From assembly GCF_000455325.1 (NCBI RefSeq), contig NZ_HG322951.1:1774867-1838866 (forward strand): a DNA stretch of 64,000 nucleotides, written 5' to 3'. Within the stretch, counting starts at the first letter, position 1. Each line of letters opens with the position of its first letter. The translations under genes and the position numbers were made by a program. Below, in pieces: positions 61,566 through 64,000 of this stretch. This stretch comes from Mycolicibacterium septicum DSM 44393. GTDB taxonomy: Bacteria > Actinomycetota > Actinomycetes > Mycobacteriales > Mycobacteriaceae. Below the pieces are notes generated by a model. The model ran no database searches and had not been told where the DNA came from. It saw only the letters and a list, made by a program, of their open reading frames with translations.

Positions 61566-63070
61566 CGGGTCTCCTCGGCGCCGGGGGTGGTCATCACGTC
61601 GTCCTCCCCGGCTGCCGCACCGGGGATGTATCCGTCGCCGCCGTCGTTGAGGGCACTGTGGTGCCGGCTCCACAAGAGATAGAACGCGAGGACGAGCGCG
61701 ACCCAGATGCTGAACCACAGCCAGGTGATGTGCGGCAGGCCGTAGAGAACGAACAGGCAGGCCAGCACGGACAGGACCGGCGTCACCGGGTAGCCGGGAA
61801 CCTTGAAGGACCGGGGCAGGTCCGGCTCCCGCACCCGCAGGAGGATCACGCCGATGGACACCACGATGAACGCCACCAGCGTGCCGATCGAGACCAGATC
61901 CCACAGGTAGTCCAACGGCACGAATCCGGCCAGGGTGCCGGTGACCGCCGCGACGACGATGGTGTTGTTCACCGGAGTCATGGTGCGCGGGTTCACCTTT
62001 GCGAACATCGGCGGCAGCAGGCCGTCGCGGCCCATGGCGAACAGGATGCGGGTCTGGCCGTACATCACCACCAGGGTCACCGAGAAGATCGAGATCACCG
62101 CGCCGAAAGCGAGGATGCTGCTGGCCCACGTCTGCCCGTGCAGGATGTTGGTGAGCATCACCGACAGTCCGGCTTCGGACTGTTCGTCGGAACCGAATTC
62201 GTCGGCGGATTGGGTGCCCAGGCCGGCGAACGCGACCAGGATGTAGATGCTGGTGACGACCACCAGGGCGCCGAGGATCGCCCGCGGCATGGTCTTCTGC
62301 GGGTTCTTCACCTCGTCGCCGGCGGTGGACACCGCGTCCAGGCCGATGAACGTGAAGAAGATGGTGCTGGCGGCGGCGGTGATCCCGGCGAATCCCTTGT
62401 CCCAGAAGCCGGCGAAATGGTCGGTGGTGAATGCGGTGAACGCGATGGCCACGAACATGCCGAGCACGGCGAGCTTGAGGATCACCATGACGGTGTTGAC
62501 CGCCGCGGACTCGCTGGCACCGCGGATCAGCAGCAGGGCGCACATGATGATCAGGACGGTCGCGGGAAGGTTGATCAGGCCGGGGTTGTCGCCCCACGGT
62601 GCCGCGGACAGGGCGTGCGGCAACCGCCAACCGAACCAGTTGTCCAGCAGCTGATTGAGGTAGCCGCTCCAGCCGATCGCGGTCGCCGACATCGATACGC
62701 CGTACTCCAGCAGCAGGCAGGCTGCGACGCCCATCGCGATGAATTCGCCCATCGTGGTGTAGGCGTAGGAGTAGGTGGAGCCCGAAACCGGCACGGCCGC
62801 CGCCATTTCGGCGTAGCAGATCGCCGACAACCCGGCGGCGACACCGGCCACCACGAACGACACCAGCACTGCGGGACCGGCTTTGGGGACGGCCTGCTGC
62901 AGCACGATGAAGATGCCGGTACCGACCGTCGCGCCGACGCCGAACAGGGTCAGCTGGAACGTGCCGATACTTCGTCGGAGGTGGTCGGAGGCGCCGTGTG
63001 CGACCGGAGCACCGAGAACGGGCCTCCGTCGCAACATCTGGCCGGTCAAGCTGTTGGCTGGGGCGGACAT
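61562..63070 (-). CDS. APC-family cationic amino acid permease
   Basis: The 502-residue permease has about 12-14 transmembrane helices. The amino end contains GVGATVGTGIFIVLQQAVPKAG, and the middle ISAICYAEMAAAVPVSGSTYSYAY in related form. The segment FIGLDAVSTAGDEVKNPQKT is the hallmark of the cationic amino acid transporter (CAT) branch. The substrate is probably arginine, lysine or ornithine, in agreement with the adjacent ornithine aminotransferase. It is followed by the USP gene with a 4-bp overlap, and lies 27 bp from rocD. Confidence 0.87.
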   Translation of the reverse strand: MSAPANSLTGQMLRRRPVLGAPVAHGASDHLRRSIGTFQLTLFGVGATVGTGIFIVLQQAVPKAGPAVLVSFVVAGVAAGLSAICYAEMAAAVPVSGSTYSYAYTTMGEFIAMGVAACLLLEYGVSMSATAIGWSGYLNQLLDNWFGWRLPHALSAAPWGDNPGLINLPATVLIIMCALLLIRGASESAAVNTVMVILKLAVLGMFVAIAFTAFTTDHFAGFWDKGFAGITAAASTIFFTFIGLDAVSTAGDEVKNPQKTMPRAILGALVVVTSIYILVAFAGLGTQSADEFGSDEQSEAGLSVMLTNILHGQTWASSILAFGAVISIFSVTLVVMYGQTRILFAMGRDGLLPPMFAKVNPRTMTPVNNTIVVAAVTGTLAGFVPLDYLWDLVSIGTLVAFIVVSIGVILLRVREPDLPRSFKVPGYPVTPVLSVLACLFVLYGLPHITWLWFSIWVALVLAFYLLWSRHHSALNDGGDGYIPGAAAGEDDVMTTPGAEETR

Positions 63071-63097
63071 GGTGCCTCCTTGGTGCCGATCAACCGA

Positions 63098-64000
63098 TTA
63101 TCGGCGCGCCTCGGTCAGGGTGTCAGCGAATTGGTCAACGGCCCAGTCGAGCTCGTCGGCGGTCACCACCAGGGGCGGGGCGAACCGCAGGGTCGAGCCG
63201 TGGGTGTCCTTGACCAGCACACCGCGTTCGGCCAGCGCGAGGCCGAACTGCTTGCCGGTACCCAGATCCGGGTCGATGTCCACCCCGGCCCACAGGCCCA
63301 TGCCTCGCACGGCGGTCACCCCGTGCCCGACCAACCCGGTGAGCCGGCTGTGCAGGTGTTCCCCGAGTTCGGTTGACCGGAGCTGGAATTCGCCACGGCG
63401 CAACATGCCGACGACCGTGGTGCCGATCGCCGTGGCCAGCGGATTGCCGCCGAAGGTGGAGCCGTGTTCGCCGGGGTGCAGCACGCCGAGTACGTCGCGG
63501 TCGGCCACCACCGCGGACAGCGGTACCACGCCACCGCCCAGGGCCTTGCCGAGCAGGTACACGTCGGGAACCACATCCCAGTGATCGCAGGCGAAGGTGC
63601 GTCCGGTGCGGGCCAGGCCGGACTGGATCTCGTCGGCGATCATCAGCACGTTGTTGCGGGTGCAGATCTCGCGAACCCGGGGCAGGAAGTCGTCGGGCGG
63701 GACGATGATGCCCGCCTCACCCTGGATCGGCTCGATCAGTACCGCAGCGGTGTTCGCGTCGATCGCATCGGCGAGGGCCCGGTGGTCGCCGAACGGCACC
63801 GAGCGGAACCCGGGTGTGTAGGGGCCGAAGCCCCGGCGCGCGGACTCGTCATCGGAGAAGCTGATGATCGTGGTGGTGCGACCATGGAAGTTGTTGTGCG
63901 CCACGACGATGTTCGTTTCGCCGGCGGGCACGCCCTTGACGTCGGCTCCCCATTTGCGGGCCACCTTGATGCCGCTCTCGACAGCCTCGGCGCCGCTGTT
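63098..64000 (-). CDS. rocD: Ornithine aminotransferase, carboxyl-terminal part (cut by window edge)
   Basis: 301 codons are present; the amino end lies beyond 64000 and begins here with NSGAEAVESGIKVARKWG. It is a class-III, PLP-dependent aminotransferase: HNNFHGRTTTIISFSDD, IEPIQGEAGI, ADEIQSGLARTG, the PLP lysine in LLGKALGGGVVPLSAV and GSTFGGNPLATAIG. The set matches ornithine delta-aminotransferase, which turns ornithine into glutamate semialdehyde. It is first in a minus-strand set followed by the cationic amino acid permease and the USP gene. Confidence 0.9.
   Translation of the reverse strand, partial: NSGAEAVESGIKVARKWGADVKGVPAGETNIVVAHNNFHGRTTTIISFSDDESARRGFGPYTPGFRSVPFGDHRALADAIDANTAAVLIEPIQGEAGIIVPPDDFLPRVREICTRNNVLMIADEIQSGLARTGRTFACDHWDVVPDVYLLGKALGGGVVPLSAVVADRDVLGVLHPGEHGSTFGGNPLATAIGTTVVGMLRRGEFQLRSTELGEHLHSRLTGLVGHGVTAVRGMGLWAGVDIDPDLGTGKQFGLALAERGVLVKDTHGSTLRFAPPLVVTADELDWAVDQFADTLTEARR

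Noticed and set aside
61566..62630. Upstream extension of the USP frame to 648 codons
   Set aside because: The extension is an off-frame reading of the permease gene. The USP domain begins exactly at the ATG that overlaps the permease stop.

Overview
The window is high-GC actinobacterial chromosome, almost certainly from a fast-growing Mycobacterium (Mycolicibacterium). The evidence is gene order and product identity. Reading left to right, it follows the conserved mycobacterial block from echA3, through a glyoxalase-like gene, thrT/metT, rpmG2, hadABC, trpT, secE, nusG, rplKA, mycolate methyltransferases, lipG, a UbiB-like gene, GH38 mannosidase, ROK kinase, rplJL, mkl (mceG), rpoBC, endonuclease IV, fadE8-echA4-paaX-echA5, rpsL-rpsG-fusA-tuf, to a mycofactocin-type SDR. 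Many genes start with GTG or TTG. I see no insertion sequence, prophage, CRISPR array or replication origin.

Layout. 1-5.1 kb: the amino-terminal part of a crotonase, an acid-tailed membrane protein, a degenerate DUF2235 protein, an MBL-fold hydrolase, and an nsrR-hmp nitric oxide detoxification operon. 5.2-10 kb: three tRNAs (Thr, Met, Trp), rpmG, the hadABC mycolic acid dehydratase genes, secE-nusG and rplK-rplA. 10-19.4 kb, mostly minus strand: an ECF42-type sigma factor with its double DGPF/YCII partner, two SAM-dependent cyclopropane/mycolate methyltransferases, lipG-UbiB, an MpaB-family oxygenase with a divergent TetR, and a tandem DinB protein with a divergent WYL regulator. 20.4-28.4 kb: a nucleotidyltransferase-like gene, an apparent glycan-processing operon (EEP phosphatase, 1388-residue GH38 alpha-mannosidase, small PpiC-like protein, ROK kinase), and a divergent HxlR/DUF1772 pair. 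28.4-31 kb: rplJL with leader and terminator, and mkl. 31-39 kb: rpoB-rpoC. 39-49.4 kb: endonuclease IV, a PAP2-type membrane enzyme, an unknown membrane protein, a four-gene acyl-CoA operon, four small secreted or lipoprotein genes (two DUF3060, two DUF3558-like) and a TetR. 49.4-54 kb: the str operon. 54-64 kb: a proline-rich envelope protein, a cutinase-like esterase, a SHOCT protein, arginine/ornithine exchange and arginine deiminase, a mycofactocin-linked SDR, a USP, a cationic amino acid permease and ornithine aminotransferase, so several parts of arginine/ornithine catabolism sit together.

Most of the core is ordinary. The observations I consider worth checking are: a 58-bp imperfect palindromic repeat in two copies 29 kb apart with a compensatory base-pair change; the DUF2235 protein that appears to have lost its whole catalytic triad; the fused DinB tandem with an intact internal ribosome binding site; the 100-bp convergent overlap of the HxlR and ROK genes; several operator-like inverted repeats beside regulators (NsrR, TetR, WYL, HxlR); and a KstR-like site upstream of the SDR. 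Starts, motifs and repeats were read by eye; no alignment or database search was run.
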